Assembly (NCBI RefSeq): GCF_020882245.1
Contig: NC_083600.1
Location: forward strand, 44,921,019 to 44,985,018
Direction: 5' to 3'
DNA: 64,000 nt
Origin: Rhopalosiphum padi
Taxonomy: Eukaryota; Arthropoda; Insecta; Hemiptera; Aphididae
Shown here: in pieces, positions 61,806 to 64,000 of the stretch
Layout: each line of letters starts with the position of its first letter
Numbering within the stretch: position 1 is the first letter of the stretch
The notes under the pieces: generated by a model
Seen by the model: the letters and a program-made list of their open reading frames with translations, nothing else
Databases searched by the model: none
What the model was told of the DNA's origin: nothing
Translations under genes and position numbers: made by a program

Positions 61806-61922
61806 TTACGAGCTACCCACGCTATTCATTAGGATGTACGGTACGATACATGTGTATCCAATTTCTTGTGCCATATGTTTGCTGTAGTCATCCGTATCCT
61901 GGAAATTACTATCGGCAGACAT
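61806..61922 (-). CDS. Small open frame of coding-like composition, possible exon or smORF
   Basis: ATG at 61920-61922 opens 38 codons to TAA at 61806-61808. The peptide begins MSADSNFQDTDDYSKHMAQE and ends with a hydrophobic stretch (IGYTCIVPYILMNSVGSS). Its balanced amino-acid use stands out in this AT-rich flank, where chance frames are rich in I, N, K, Y and F. The frame could also run into a donor, AGCTC|GTAAGA, just before the stop, making it an exon (phase 2, so not compatible with srGAP exon 2). An in-frame TGA lies 12 bases upstream of the ATG. I do not recognise the protein. Confidence 0.25.
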   Translation of the reverse strand: MSADSNFQDTDDYSKHMAQEIGYTCIVPYILMNSVGSS

Positions 61923-64000
61923 AATGACTAATCATTTAGCACCTTATTAAAATCAGAGTAAAAAAGTAGAAATACCTGTAGGGTAAAAATAAAACGCTAT
62001 TGTAAAATATTTATATATGGTAAATTTATATGTCATTTCAAATCCGATTTAAATATTAAAGATTTGAATTCTAGTAAATATCCCGTTATAACAAATTAAA
62101 TATTATTTTATATACATATATTCAGTAGTTCAGAATAATGAATTTCTTGGTACTACTATAATCTGCACAAAAACCAAAAGAATAGTTTCTATAAATACAT
62201 ATAATATATTATATATGCTTCGATGACATTATTTTCTGCATTACTTACAATATTAAAAAAAAAGTTTTGAAAAATAATCTGTAAATGTTTAAACTATTTT
62301 AAATATTGAATACCACAAAATACTGCGTATTCGTTTAAACATTAAATAGGATTTGAAAAATAATTATACTTTTATTTTGTAACCAAATTCAAACAATCAA
62401 AACCTATGCAATACACAAACCCTAATCAATTACCCAGTTATATAATAATCTAAGCTGAAATGTATCTAATGTATAGTGGTATATTACAAATAATAAATTC
62501 AGTCATATACGAGTAGCGTGTTTGATGACTATATTTTCATTGTCTATATAATATTATAATTAATTGCTATTTATTATCATCCAATTGCCTGATGCATACT
62601 ACATTACTTTAATGGCGTTATTATTATGGTATTGAAAAATAACATAGTGGCTATGACAACTATATTTACACGAATTTCGACAATTCAGATCAATTTTATA
62701 ATGATAATAATTGTATTGATATAATATATTATGTTTTGTATCTTATAAGTTTTGTAAGTTCCATATTTGACTTATATACTGCGTATATATATATATATGG
62801 ATAACTGATTTAATAAGTATTGTGACAACTATATAGCTACATAATATTATATAATAAGTTGTATAATAGTATATGGTTTAAACACTTTAAACTTGAAAAT
62901 GTTATTTTTTACTACCTATTATACATGTTCTAAATATTTTGTATAATTATTAATCGTATTAGAATAACATATTTACGCCATGATATTTAGATCACATAAA
63001 AATATTTATTTAAGTTAGTAGGTCATCTAAACATTGATAGTCGTTTTTGGAGAACACGAAAGAGATGTATATTAAATAGTAATGTATTATACCATTTAAA
63101 TATCGATTATAATACAGTGAAACATAGATGTTTAGTAAGAGAAAGGTAAGTAAAAACGAATTGTTCTAATGATTAAAATCCCATAATTTAACAATAGTAG
63201 TAACAATTTATTTTTGTTTCAAATTAATTAACAATTAGACTGGACAAATTTAGAAAATTCAACATTATAAAAATTAAAACATGGAAAAGTGGAAAAGTAG
63301 ATATAACAGCTGTTCTGTAGGAATTTAGTGTAACTATACTACCTACGTAGTCTCTGAGGCATTGTTATTTATAATGGATGTGTTTTAAATGTATTTTAAT
63401 TCAAAAAATAATTGTATACAAATCGTAATACTTACGAGTACAATATGAATAAAAACAATTCTGAGCGTAGATAGTTTACTTTTTGGTAAATAAGGTTAAC
63501 AGTTATTTTGATAATATTATTCAAATTTTCAAATCCTTCTATGAGATAATTTTGTAAAGCACTAATAATTTTTAATGTTGACCACACTAAAAACCAACTA
63601 TATCTAATTTGCTACAAGAAATTTCCATTAAAGTCGATGATATGATAGGAGCATTTACCTATTGTTTTTCTTCGAGAATAAAAAGTGTCTTTCTAGACAA
63701 ATAATAAAAAATTAATCATAATAAAATCAAAATATTCATCGATACGTTCAGAATTTAAAACACATATTATAAACGTATTTACTTGTTTAAACATTTTTTT
63801 AGACATAACATGATTTTTATATTTCTCGTAATATTACTTATTAGATGATTTATTATTATTCAGATACATTATACATAATAAAAACATTAAGAGAAACTTT
63901 TACGTACAAATTGTTTACTAGCCTCCCATTTATTATTAAAAGGTTCATTTTATAGACTTTGAATACTAAAATGGTACTAATTTTATGTTGGCCGTTGAGC
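61923..64000. other. AT-rich stretch, nothing recognised
   Basis: No coding exon, RNA gene or paired repeat is seen to the end of the window. Confidence 0.5.

Noticed and set aside
1..64000. tRNA genes, rRNA, CRISPR arrays, operons
   Set aside because: No cloverleaf with matching A and B boxes, no rRNA core and no regular spacer arrays were seen; intron-exon structure shows a eukaryotic nuclear genome.

Overview
The window is AT-rich eukaryotic DNA with long introns, GT-AG splicing, many TA/TAA microsatellites, hAT-type MITEs and short GC/CpG-richer islands. Frequent TAGGTAC/TACCTA-like words, the AT bias and the insect-type protein sequence suggest a hemipteran insect, most likely an aphid; this is an inference from texture, not a database match.

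One gene can be read with confidence. It lies on the minus strand from 53803 down to 12809 and encodes the insect orthologue of SLIT-ROBO Rho GTPase-activating protein (srGAP). I rebuilt it exon by exon. Eleven constitutive coding exons (E2 to E12) carry an F-BAR domain, a RhoGAP domain with its arginine finger, and an SH3 domain, in the srGAP order. Every junction keeps frame and every intron is GT-AG. The 3' end appears to have two forms. In one, exon 12 is read through to a stop at 18702 (about 883 residues, C-terminus -ETTV, a class I PDZ-ligand pattern). In the other, exon 12 is spliced at a weak internal donor to a 255-codon proline-rich exon 13 at 12809-13576 (about 1132 residues, close to vertebrate srGAP length). 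The 5' end appears to have three alternative first coding exons (53695-53803, 42127-42208, 34004-34070). Each starts with ATG, lies in its own GC-rich island, and ends in phase 1 at a good donor, so each joins exon 2 in frame.

Layout: 1-12.8 kb is downstream of srGAP. It holds a decayed non-LTR retrotransposon fragment (2.5 kb), a hAT MITE with a perfect 8-bp target duplication (3.15 kb), a decayed pogo/Tigger-like element (4.6-5.4 kb) and a CpG-rich island (7.5-9.1 kb) that may be the promoter of a neighbouring gene. 12.8-26.4 kb holds exons 13 to 2. 26.4-53.8 kb is 5' intron sequence with the three alternative first exons, an orphan GC-rich island at 29.6-30.6 kb and two more hAT MITEs (32.8 and 37.2 kb). 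54-54.8 kb is the GC-rich upstream region of the distal first exon. 55-64 kb is AT-rich with no firm gene, apart from one short open frame at 61.8 kb.

No tRNA, rRNA, CRISPR array or bacterial feature was seen. Exon calls rest on reading the sequence and on knowledge of the srGAP family; no alignment or transcript data were available.
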